DNA of 5,626 nucleotides from an uncultured Rhizobiaceae group bacterium (lineage in GTDB: Bacteria > Pseudomonadota > Alphaproteobacteria > Rhizobiales > Rhizobiaceae): assembly GCA_937951455.1 (NCBI GenBank), contig CALFBU010000123.1:1-5626 (forward strand), given 5' to 3'. Below the pieces are notes generated by a model, which was not told where the DNA came from, did not search any database, and worked only from the letters and a program-made list of their open reading frames with translations. Positions 1-5,626 of the stretch are shown here, piece by piece. Within the stretch, counting starts at the first letter, position 1. Each line of letters opens with the position of its first letter. The position numbers and the translations under genes are program-made.

Positions 1-29
1 AAGCGATCACAACAGCCGGCCGAATAAAG

Positions 30-1481
30 CTAGGCTCTCCAAAACCTTGGCATAAACAGGACGAGAACGGTGAAGAGTTCCAGCCGGCCTACAAGCATTG
101 CGGCAGACAATATCCATTTGGCAGTATCGTTCAAATCCTGAAACGTGGATGCGGGGCCAATCGTACTACCAAGCCCCGGGCCTACGTTTGAAATGGCCGT
201 GCCTGCTGCAGACATCGAAGTTAGAAAGTCGAGCCCTGTTAGATTCAACAGAATTGCAAAAATACCAAACAATAGAAAATATACGGCAAAGAAATTCATC
301 ACCGCTGTCGCAGCTGAATCTTCTATTTGTTTTCCATTAAAGCGCATGATAAAAATACCGTTTGGATAGAAAATTCGCTTTAAATGCTGTTTGGTGGTTT
401 CAAACAAAATCTGGAAACGAAATATTTTTATCCCACAAGAGGTTGATCCCGCGCAGCCGCCTATGAACATGATAGCAAAGAAAAAAGCATTCGCGCCAGG
501 CGCCCATTGTCCGTAGTCTGTGGAGGAATATCCGGTACCTGTGATGATAGACGTCACATTGAAAAGCGCTTCTACAAAGCGTGTTGTTCCATCAGCCCCT
601 TCAATGGGCGCGTTAAGCAGCCAAGCTATGAATGTGCAACTTGTTACAACTAAAAAGAAAACTTTGACTTGTGAATTTTGCCAAAGCTTTTCCGGCTGTC
701 CTCTGGTTGCTTGAACGTACAGGATAAAAGGGATCGATCCCAAGATCATGAAAGTTACCGCAATCAGGTGGATTGTGTGACTTTCAAAATATCCCATGGA
801 AGCATCTTTGGTTGAAAAGCCACCGGTCGCTACCGTTGTCATGCCGTGAATGACAGCGTCCTGAAGGCGCATGCCGGCAAACAAATACGCCAAGATGCAA
901 ATAGCCGTAATAACAATAAACACGAAAGTTAGCATGCCTGAAATTTGTGTGGCGCGCGGCATGATTTTTTCGGCTGTATCAAAAGCTTCAATTTTAAAAA
1001 GTTGCATACCACCAACTTGCAACATGGGAAGTACCGCCACTGCCATCACAATAATACCCAAGCCACCCAACCACTGCTGAATGCCGCGCCAAAGCAAAAT
1101 ACCAGGGGGTTGTGCATCTAGGTTTGTGATGACGGTAGAGCCTGTGGTAGTAAGTCCCGACATGGACTCAAAAAAGGCGTCAGTAAACGTTGGCACTGCA
1201 CCAGATAATACATATGGAATGGAGCCAAAGAAAACCAGCGCAATCCAAACGGCTGTTGTCATGATGAAGGCTTGTCGTGTCGACATGCCGGTAGTTGTCC
1301 CGCGCGCTCCTGAATAAAGACCCAGACCCACCAACAATGTAATTGATCCCGTAAAAGCAAACACTTCCCAGTCATCGTTGTCGGCAAGAAAATCAACTGC
1401 GGCAGGCAAAAACATTGCGCCACCAAGCGTGGCGATTAATAATCCGACAATCAGAAATATTGGGCGTAGGTCTGTAATCAT
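30..1481 (-). CDS. trkH: TrkH-family potassium uptake channel subunit
   Basis: This is the membrane pore subunit of a Trk-type K+ uptake system, which takes K+ into the cytoplasm together with a cytosolic TrkA NAD(H)-binding regulator. The 483-residue length is normal for the family and the protein is hydrophobic throughout. All four pore loops are visible: TTTGST at 111-116, ATGGFST at 218-224, TGTGYSS at 314-320 and NVGPGLG at 432-438, each with the filter glycine. The GGCAGSTSCGIK segment at 341-352 and the C-terminal GRLELFTVLVLFMPRFW are also typical. The start at 1481 lies 13 bases after the apaG stop codon, and only a weak GAGAA-like ribosome site precedes it, so translation may be coupled to apaG. 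No trkA lies in the window; in many alphaproteobacteria it is encoded elsewhere. The call to TrkH rather than KtrB or TrkG rests on length and overall sequence feel. Confidence 0.95.
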   Translation of the reverse strand: MITDLRPIFLIVGLLIATLGGAMFLPAAVDFLADNDDWEVFAFTGSITLLVGLGLYSGARGTTTGMSTRQAFIMTTAVWIALVFFGSIPYVLSGAVPTFTDAFFESMSGLTTTGSTVITNLDAQPPGILLWRGIQQWLGGLGIIVMAVAVLPMLQVGGMQLFKIEAFDTAEKIMPRATQISGMLTFVFIVITAICILAYLFAGMRLQDAVIHGMTTVATGGFSTKDASMGYFESHTIHLIAVTFMILGSIPFILYVQATRGQPEKLWQNSQVKVFFLVVTSCTFIAWLLNAPIEGADGTTRFVEALFNVTSIITGTGYSSTDYGQWAPGANAFFFAIMFIGGCAGSTSCGIKIFRFQILFETTKQHLKRIFYPNGIFIMRFNGKQIEDSAATAVMNFFAVYFLLFGIFAILLNLTGLDFLTSMSAAGTAISNVGPGLGSTIGPASTFQDLNDTAKWILSAAMLVGRLELFTVLVLFMPRFWRA

Positions 1482-1494
1482 AAAGTTTGAATTC

Positions 1495-1887
1495 TCAATT
1501 TATTACAGGGCTAAGATCTGGAAGGTCTAGTGGAAAAGCAGGTATCTCAACCTTGAGCATTTTTCCAATTTCATTTTGCATCATGTAATGGCCAACCATA
1601 ATGCCTGAGGGGGTCTGTAAAGGACAACCGCTCGTATAACTGAAATTCTCGCCGGGTTTCATAATAGGCTGTTCACCGATAACACCATCACCGCTTACTT
1701 CTTCTACGTGTCCGTTACTATCGGTGATATGCCAGTAGCGCGTAAGAAGTTGTAATGTTTGATCGGAATTATTCTCTATCACAACACGATAAGCCCAAAA
1801 ATATTGCGAGGTTGCAGGATTTGATCTTTCATCAATGTAAACAGGCATTACCGTTACGCTAACATCGTGTGTTGTTGCTTTGAACAT
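1495..1887 (-). CDS. apaG: ApaG domain protein (DUF525 family)
   Basis: A small ApaG/CorD protein with a fibronectin-III-like beta-sandwich fold. Its cellular role is poorly defined; in enterobacteria it has been linked to Mg2+/Co2+ phenotypes and sits beside apaH. The 130 residues match the family length of about 125-130. Visible family hallmarks are RYWHITD at 50-56, GEQP at 71-74, PGENFSYTSGCPL at 78-90 and the following TPSGIMVGHY, all in the glycine- and aromatic-rich core. The MFKATTHDVSVTV N-terminus agrees with the usual family start, which supports the ATG at 1885-1887. No clear Shine-Dalgarno precedes it; the region just upstream is instead the arm of a perfect 9-bp inverted repeat. 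It lies between metZ (73 bases upstream) and trkH (13 bases downstream), all on the same strand, which suggests a shared transcript. apaH is absent here. Confidence 0.95.
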   Translation of the reverse strand: MFKATTHDVSVTVMPVYIDERSNPATSQYFWAYRVVIENNSDQTLQLLTRYWHITDSNGHVEEVSGDGVIGEQPIMKPGENFSYTSGCPLQTPSGIMVGHYMMQNEIGKMLKVEIPAFPLDLPDLSPVIN

Positions 1888-1890
1888 TAT

Positions 1891-1932
1891 AAACCATGCC
1901 TTGTATAACCTTGCTACCTGTTAGCATGGTTT
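1891..1932 (-). other. Hairpin between metZ and apaG, abutting the apaG start
   Basis: A perfect 9-bp inverted repeat: AAACCATGC at 1891-1899 and GCATGGTTT at 1924-1932, with a 24-base loop that can itself form a small TAAC/GTTA stem. In the minus-strand transcript the 3' arm ends three bases before the apaG start codon, so folding would cover the ribosome-binding region. The arm also contains an out-of-frame ATG at 1895-1897. It could be a translational control element, a processing site, or a weak attenuator between metZ and apaG. There is no long U-tract, so a full intrinsic terminator is unlikely. The repeat is seen directly; any function is inference. Confidence 0.4.
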
Positions 1933-1960
1933 TAAACGCAGCCCAATACTGAATTAAACA

Positions 1961-3148
1961 TCAAGAGATACAATCAAGCGCCATTTGAATGTCTTCAAGC
2001 AAATCGTCTTGATGCTCAAGCCCTACAGAAAGTCTGAGTGTACCATCAGTAATGCCAACTTCTGCACGGTCCTCATCGGACAGATTTTTATGCGTGGTTG
2101 TTGCAGGGTGTGTGATTAGGCTTTTTGCATCGCCCAAATTGTTTGAAATCTGGATTGTTTCAAGTGCGTTTATGAATTTGAAAGCAGAAGATTTACCACC
2201 TTCCACTTCAAAACAGATCATGGTTGATCCACCACTCATTTGCTTTTTTGCAATCTCTGCTTGCGGATGGCTTTCATGGCCTGGGTAAATCATTTTGGTA
2301 ATCGACTTTTGAAGCGCCAAATGCTCTGCAATCTTTCCAGCACTTGCGGTTTGTTGTGTTACACGAACGGGCAATGTTTCAAGGCCCTTTAAAAAATTCC
2401 AGGCATTAAACGGACTCATTGAAGGGCCAGTGTGTCGGAAAAACTCATGCAGTTTTTCGTTTATCCACTCTTCCGTTCCAAGCACAATGCCGCCCAGGCA
2501 TCGGCCCTGACCATCAATATGCTTGGTTGTGGAATACATCACAATATCTGCACCAAGTTCCATCGGTCGTTGATACATAGGGGTCGCGAATACATTGTCT
2601 ACGATTAATACCGCATTATTTTCATGCGCCAAGTCGGCTACCGCCTGTATATCCACAAGTTCCAGCGTCGGGTTTGTCGGGCTTTCCAAAAAGAAAATAC
2701 TTGTATTGGGGCGAACCGCATTTTTCCAGGCATTCATGTCTTTGCCATCAACAAGCGTGAACTCAACACCATACTGAGGCATTAATGTTTCAACAATCCA
2801 ACGACAAGAACCAAAAAGCGCCTTTGCTGCAACAATATGATCCCCTGCCTTTGCTTGGCATGCGATCGCTGAATGCACTGCTGCCATGCCAGACGCCATA
2901 GCGCGTGCATCTTCCGCGCCTTCCATATCGCACATGCGCTGTTCAAACATGGAAACGGTAGGGTTGGCATAACGTGAATAAATATAGCCATCTTCTTCGC
3001 CCTTGAAGCGCGCTTCTGCGCTTTCAGCACTCTCGTAAAGATAACCTTGGGTCAAATAAAGCGCTTCAGAGGTTTCCCCAAACTGACTGCGTGTTGTGCC
3101 GCTATGAATAAGCTTTGTCGCTGGGCGCCAATTTTTCCTTGATGACAT
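1961..3148 (-). CDS. metZ: O-succinylhomoserine sulfhydrylase (MetZ), PLP-dependent
   Basis: A cytoplasmic enzyme of the Cys/Met gamma-family of PLP enzymes; MetZ makes homocysteine directly from O-succinylhomoserine and sulfide in methionine synthesis. The 395-residue length is normal. The PLP-binding lysine is K209 in the YSTTKHIDGQGR stretch; IDGQGR is typical of MetZ. Other cofactor and substrate signatures are YSRYANPT at 57-64, SGMAA at 86-90, ESPTNP at 155-160, D184 in VDNVFATP, SNNLGD at 335-340 with ITHPATTTH following, and R372 near the C-terminus. The tyrosine that stacks on PLP in cystathionine synthases and lyases is replaced by F112 (LFGS), as in other MetZ proteins as I recall them. 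The ATG at 3146-3148 has a GGAG site six bases upstream. A SAM-II aptamer plus terminator in the leader supports the methionine role. O-acetylhomoserine as substrate cannot be excluded from sequence alone. Confidence 0.93.
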   Translation of the reverse strand: MSSRKNWRPATKLIHSGTTRSQFGETSEALYLTQGYLYESAESAEARFKGEEDGYIYSRYANPTVSMFEQRMCDMEGAEDARAMASGMAAVHSAIACQAKAGDHIVAAKALFGSCRWIVETLMPQYGVEFTLVDGKDMNAWKNAVRPNTSIFFLESPTNPTLELVDIQAVADLAHENNAVLIVDNVFATPMYQRPMELGADIVMYSTTKHIDGQGRCLGGIVLGTEEWINEKLHEFFRHTGPSMSPFNAWNFLKGLETLPVRVTQQTASAGKIAEHLALQKSITKMIYPGHESHPQAEIAKKQMSGGSTMICFEVEGGKSSAFKFINALETIQISNNLGDAKSLITHPATTTHKNLSDEDRAEVGITDGTLRLSVGLEHQDDLLEDIQMALDCIS

Positions 3149-3154
3149 TTTTTA

Positions 3155-3158
3155 CTCC
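3155..3158 (-). promoter_or_regulatory. metZ Shine-Dalgarno site
   Basis: GGAG on the minus strand, six bases before the metZ ATG. It is the best ribosome-binding site in the window and fixes the metZ start. It lies directly after the U-rich tail of the leader hairpin, so transcription stopping at the hairpin would leave out the site and the whole gene. Confidence 0.75.
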
Positions 3159-3197
3159 AAAAACCAAAAAACCGGAATGCGAAGTCGCGTTCCGGTT
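3159..3197 (-). terminator. Intrinsic terminator in the metZ leader (riboswitch expression platform)
   Basis: On the minus strand, AACCGGAA (3190-3197) pairs with TTCCGGTT (3170-3177) over 8 bp. A C/A mismatch (3189/3178) and an inner GCG/CGC stem (3186-3188 with 3179-3181) follow, with a four-base loop at 3182-3185. The transcript then reads TTTT GG TTTTT at 3169-3159, a U-rich tail interrupted by two G. Because it sits between the SAM-II aptamer and the metZ Shine-Dalgarno site, the natural reading is premature termination when SAM binds. The structure is seen in the sequence; the switching is inferred. On the plus strand the hairpin lacks a U-tract, so it points only at metZ. Confidence 0.75.
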
Positions 3198-3230
3198 CCT
3201 GCAATGCGAATTTTATTCTCGCAAATTCGG

Positions 3231-3286
3231 CCCTTTAGCAACTTTTTTAACGTGGCTGCAAGCCGGCCGGCCCAAATCACCACGAT
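3231..3286 (-). ncRNA. SAM-II riboswitch aptamer in the metZ leader
   Basis: The minus-strand sequence closely resembles the SAM-II (metA motif) consensus. P1 pairs CGUGG (3284-3280) with CCACG (3255-3251). The P1 loop carries the characteristic UGAUUUGG segment followed by GGCUUGCAGCC. The pseudoknot P2 pairs CGGCUU (3265-3260) with AAGUUG (3244-3239), including two G-U pairs, and the conserved GCUAAA follows at 3239-3234. SAM-II senses S-adenosylmethionine and in Alphaproteobacteria lies before methionine genes such as metA, metX and metZ. It begins just downstream of a candidate promoter and 34 bases ahead of the terminator hairpin, so it should repress metZ when SAM is abundant. Recognition is from memory of the consensus; a covariance-model search would settle it. 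Confidence 0.92.
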
Positions 3287-3293
3287 TAAGTGT

Positions 3294-3322
3294 GATTTAC
3301 TGCATATGCCCCTTCACGTCAA
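3294..3322 (-). promoter_or_regulatory. Candidate promoter for metZ
   Basis: Minus-strand TTGACG (3322-3317) is a good -35 match. It is followed after 17 bases by TAAATC (3299-3294), a weak -10. Transcription would begin at about 3286-3289, directly at the 5' edge of the SAM-II aptamer, and that placement is the main support. The poor -10 keeps confidence low. Confidence 0.45.
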
Positions 3323-3343
3323 TCAAACTTCCCTTTATTTAAA

Positions 3344-4465
3344 ATGGAGTATTATTCAAGTTTGGTTGAACGCATGACTCGCACCACAGGAATTCTCTCA
3401 GACGCTAGCATCGCAAAACTGTACGCAGATGCAAGCATTCTTACGGAACGACCGTTTGATTCTGACCAAGTCCAACCAGCAAGTTTGGATTTGAGGCTGG
3501 GTAAGAAGGCATACCGTGTCAGAGCTTCTTTTCTTCCGGGAAAAGGAAAATCAGTTGGCCAAAAACTTGAACGCTTTAAACTACATGAACTTGATTTAAC
3601 TGATGGTGCCATTCTTGAAACCGGATGTGTATATTTGGTTCCTTTGATTGAAAGTCTTGAACTGCCCTGCGATATCGAAGCATCCGCCAATCCAAAAAGT
3701 TCAACAGGTCGTTTGGATATATTCACCCGTGTCATCGTCAATGAAAGTCAGGCGTTTGACCAAATCCCTGCTGGATATAAAGGACCACTTTATCTCGAAG
3801 TAAGCCCGATGACCTTTCCTATTGTCGTGCGTGAAGGCTCTAGGCTTTCTCAAATCAGATTTAGAAAAGGTCGCACGGTTCTTGGTGATGACGAGCTTCT
3901 AGAACTTCACAATAGAGAAACCCTGGTTGCGAGCAGCGAACCGACAATTCGTAATGGCGGCATTGGTATGTCGATTGACCTTAAAGGGGACGATAAAGGG
4001 CTGGTTGGATATCGTGGCAAGCGTCACACTGGTCTGGTAGATGTCGACAAAAAAGCAGCACACGACATTTTGGATTTCTGGGAGCCGATTTATAATCACG
4101 GGACACAAGATTTGGTGCTTGATCCCGATGAGTTTTACATCCTTGTTTCCAATGAGGCCGTTCACGTGCCGCCTTTATATGCAGCCGAGATGGTTCCTTA
4201 TGACACGATGGTTGGCGAGTTCCGGGTGCATTACGCAGGTTTCTTTGACCCTGGTTTTGGTCACATACATGCGGGAGGGGCCGGTTCGCGTGGCGTTCTA
4301 GAGGTTAGAAGCCATGATGTACCATTTATCCTCGAGCATGACCAATTAGTCGGCAGTTTGGTTTATGAACATATGCTGGATCGTCCTGAGCAACTTTATG
4401 GAACAGATCTAGGGTCCAACTATCAGGCGCAAGGGTTGAAGCTATCAAAGCATTTTAAGGGCTAA
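3344..4465 (+). CDS. dcd: Double-length dCTP deaminase (DCD family)
   Basis: Cytoplasmic 2'-deoxycytidine 5'-triphosphate deaminase, converting dCTP to dUTP and ammonia to feed dUMP/dTMP synthesis. The 373 residues are nearly twice the length of E. coli Dcd (193) and match the long form common in alphaproteobacteria. Numbered from 3344, the N-terminal half has QPASLDLRLG (44-53), KSSTGR (118-123, matching E. coli RSSLAR with its catalytic serine and arginine) and E152 in GPLYLEV, the likely catalytic glutamate. The C-terminal half repeats the fold: FYILVSNEAVHVPP, then GEFRVHYAGFFDPGFG (291-306) and E320 in GVLEV, but it lacks the SSxxR motif. The start is uncertain. Coordinates give the longest form; the ATG at 3374 (MTRTTGILSD) fits family N-termini better, and neither has a clear Shine-Dalgarno. 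The gene is divergent from metZ. It ends 11 bases from a convergent gene. Confidence 0.93.
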   Translation: MEYYSSLVERMTRTTGILSDASIAKLYADASILTERPFDSDQVQPASLDLRLGKKAYRVRASFLPGKGKSVGQKLERFKLHELDLTDGAILETGCVYLVPLIESLELPCDIEASANPKSSTGRLDIFTRVIVNESQAFDQIPAGYKGPLYLEVSPMTFPIVVREGSRLSQIRFRKGRTVLGDDELLELHNRETLVASSEPTIRNGGIGMSIDLKGDDKGLVGYRGKRHTGLVDVDKKAAHDILDFWEPIYNHGTQDLVLDPDEFYILVSNEAVHVPPLYAAEMVPYDTMVGEFRVHYAGFFDPGFGHIHAGGAGSRGVLEVRSHDVPFILEHDQLVGSLVYEHMLDRPEQLYGTDLGSNYQAQGLKLSKHFKG

Positions 4466-4476
4466 TTGAGCACAGC

Positions 4477-5211
4477 TTAGTTGTCAGTTTCAAAATCGCA
4501 CGGCCAAGTATCAGGTGCTAATATGCCTTCTGGTAAAATTGTTTTTTCATTCCCGCACGCCATATCAATTTGCCACTGTTTCAAGGTTTTCGAAGCCGAT
4601 AAATCAAGTCCTTCGATACGGGTTAGAAACATGTAAGCGCCTTCGAGCGAGAAATTTTCGTCAATATTTACACCAGTTAAATTGGCTCTGGAGATATTGC
4701 TGAAGTTTAAATTTACACCCTTCAAGTTTGAATTGAAAAAATTCACTCTGCTAAAATCGGCCTTGGACATGTCTGCATTTTCCAAATTACTGCTTGAAAA
4801 ATTGGATCTCCCAATCTCGGCTTTCAGAAAGTTTGCGTTTTTATAGTTTCCGTTGCTGAAATCGCTTCGTGAGGCAACAACCCCCTCAAAATTTGCACCT
4901 TCAGCATCTGAACCAGCTAGCGAGGCACGCGCAAGATTTGTTTTAAAAAACATGGCCTTTTGAAAATTGCTGTTTCTCAAGTCTGATGCGCTTAAATCTG
5001 CTCTCGTAAAATTGGAACCAGAAAAATTAAAATTATCCATGATGAGATTGCGTTTACGGCAGTTCTCCCAATTGACAGAGGGGGCTGCTGTGTCCGTACA
5101 AGCTGCGTGCGCTGAGCGTGTGATAAAGCCCGGGTATGGGCTCAAAATGGAAGTTGCTAAAAATATGATAGCAACCATACTTGTAAGTCGTATTTTCAAA
5201 AAAGATCTCAT
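4477..5211 (-). CDS. Exported pentapeptide-repeat protein
   Basis: A 244-residue protein of unknown specific function. Residues 1-36 look like a Sec signal peptide: basic n-region (MRSFLKIRLT), hydrophobic core, and an AHA cleavage motif before A37. The residue order before C38 does not fit a lipobox, so a soluble periplasmic or secreted form is expected. Residues 60-184 form 25 unbroken pentapeptides of the A(D/N)LxX type (for example RADLS, GANFE, KADFS, RANLT) with F, L, I, M, Y or A at the inward position. That predicts a right-handed four-sided beta-helix of about six coils. The mature ends carry cysteines C38, C51, C219 and C238, which may pair as disulfides. The C-terminal ACGNEKTILPEG...WPC tail resembles one I recall from other alphaproteobacterial pentapeptide proteins. 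It lies 44 bases downstream of a glycosyltransferase gene on the same strand. No Shine-Dalgarno is evident; the start is chosen for the signal peptide. Confidence 0.85.
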   Translation of the reverse strand: MRSFLKIRLTSMVAIIFLATSILSPYPGFITRSAHAACTDTAAPSVNWENCRKRNLIMDNFNFSGSNFTRADLSASDLRNSNFQKAMFFKTNLARASLAGSDAEGANFEGVVASRSDFSNGNYKNANFLKAEIGRSNFSSSNLENADMSKADFSRVNFFNSNLKGVNLNFSNISRANLTGVNIDENFSLEGAYMFLTRIEGLDLSASKTLKQWQIDMACGNEKTILPEGILAPDTWPCDFETDN

Positions 5212-5255
5212 TTCAAATCATGATAGTAACTTTGTGGCATATTAAGGGAAAAACT

Positions 5256-5626
5256 TTATTTAGCGAGACCGTGAGGTGTTTTTTCCCACTCGTGAGGCTT
5301 CACAATTAAATGAACGAAAGCGCGCCAACCCGCGATGGATATGAGCACCCAATAAATGGGAAGTGTAAACAGCAACTTAGCGCAACCATCATACCGCGAA
5401 GTCTTTAGAACAGCGTAAGCAAGTAAACCATATGTCGTATAGCCACCCACAAGATTAAAAACGCTTGTAGCCACCAGGAAGCCATCTACGCCACTAGGCG
5501 ATGGCGAACCTAGCGATAAGACTTGCCAGAATATAATACAGAGAAAAACAGGATGAATGAGTGCCGATATGATGATTGAAGTCAGCAAAAGATGAAATGC
5601 AAGCGTATTCTTAAAACCCATGTCGT
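5256..5626 (-). CDS. C-terminal part of a membrane family 2 glycosyltransferase (5' end outside window)
   Basis: The reading frame stays open to the window edge, so the Met at 5619-5621 is probably internal and the gene continues to the right. What is visible is about 123 residues with three or four hydrophobic segments: LAFHLLLTSIIISALIHPVF and the adjoining FLCIIFWQVLSL, then FLVATSVFNLVGGYTTYGLLAYAVL, then LLFTLPIYWVLISIAGWRAF. The end, HLIVKPHEWEKTPHGLAK, is the strongest clue: a YW...W+A...L...P..WEKT.HGL tail closes many processive, membrane-bound family 2 glycosyltransferases of alphaproteobacteria. These use nucleotide sugars to build cell-envelope or exopolysaccharide glycans. The catalytic GT-A domain with its DxD and QxxRW motifs is not in the window, so the sugar and product cannot be told. 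A polytopic membrane protein of another kind is the alternative. Confidence 0.7.
   Translation of the reverse strand, partial: DMGFKNTLAFHLLLTSIIISALIHPVFLCIIFWQVLSLGSPSPSGVDGFLVATSVFNLVGGYTTYGLLAYAVLKTSRYDGCAKLLFTLPIYWVLISIAGWRAFVHLIVKPHEWEKTPHGLAK

Noticed and set aside
1..29. GC-rich palindromic stretch (GCCGGC-like) downstream of trkH as a terminator
   Set aside because: The palindrome is too short to form a stable stem with a loop, there is no following T-tract, and the window ends before more can be seen.
2782..3030. 82-residue minus-strand open frame inside metZ, and other overlapping frames such as 3352-3741 minus and 4967-5245 plus
   Set aside because: They lie in other frames of strongly recognisable genes (metZ, dcd, the pentapeptide-repeat gene) and show no domain, motif or ribosome site of their own.
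3261..3271. GGCCGGCC palindrome in the intergenic region as an operator
   Set aside because: It is explained by the loop of the SAM-II aptamer, part of which forms the pseudoknot.
4463..4483. Possible bidirectional terminator between dcd and the pentapeptide-repeat gene
   Set aside because: The 9-bp stem with an ACA loop depends on three G-U pairs in the plus-strand RNA, which become C/A mismatches in the minus-strand RNA. No T-run follows on either strand.
4477..5211. Qnr/MfpA-like quinolone-resistance or toxin-immunity role for the pentapeptide-repeat protein
   Set aside because: The signal peptide places it outside the cytoplasm, away from gyrase, and the repeat pattern alone does not indicate function.
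5212..5255. Possible promoter for the pentapeptide-repeat gene (TATCAT on the minus strand near 5222-5227)
   Set aside because: The hexamer is a fair -10, but no acceptable -35 lies 16-18 bases upstream, and it would leave an almost leaderless mRNA. Co-transcription with the upstream glycosyltransferase gene is as likely.

Overview
The window looks like ordinary core chromosome of an alphaproteobacterium with moderate GC content (mid-40s percent by eye). I base this on a double-length dCTP deaminase of the alphaproteobacterial type, a SAM-II riboswitch (a class found mainly in Alphaproteobacteria) in front of a metZ-type sulfhydrylase, and an ApaG very close to alphaproteobacterial forms. I cannot name the genus. 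I saw no tRNA, rRNA, insertion sequence, CRISPR array or phage gene.

Layout, left to right. Positions 1-29 hold no recognisable feature. On the minus strand lies a three-gene run read from right to left: metZ (1961-3148), apaG (1495-1887) and trkH (30-1481). The 195-base gap between metZ and the divergent dcd gene (plus strand, starting at 3344 or more probably 3374) carries the control region for metZ: a candidate promoter, a SAM-II aptamer, an intrinsic-terminator hairpin with a U-rich tail, and a good Shine-Dalgarno site, in that order. dcd ends 11 bases before the stop codon of a convergent minus-strand gene (4477-5211) for an exported pentapeptide-repeat protein. Upstream of that gene, on the same strand, is the C-terminal end of a membrane-bound family 2 glycosyltransferase that runs off the right edge (5256-5626).

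How the genes work together. metZ makes homocysteine from O-succinylhomoserine and sulfide for methionine synthesis, and the riboswitch should shut it off when S-adenosylmethionine is plentiful. apaG and trkH may be partly co-transcribed with metZ, which would place a potassium transporter subunit and the ApaG protein partly under methionine control; this is inference from strand and spacing. dcd supplies dUTP for thymidylate synthesis and is only a divergent neighbour. The glycosyltransferase and the pentapeptide-repeat protein form a separate same-strand pair 44 bases apart.

I found no convincing undescribed system. The points most worth a second look are the terminator-coupled SAM-II switch with its duplicated octamer, the degenerate second half of the dCTP deaminase, the hairpin on top of the apaG start, and the exported pentapeptide-repeat protein with its four-cysteine, capped architecture.
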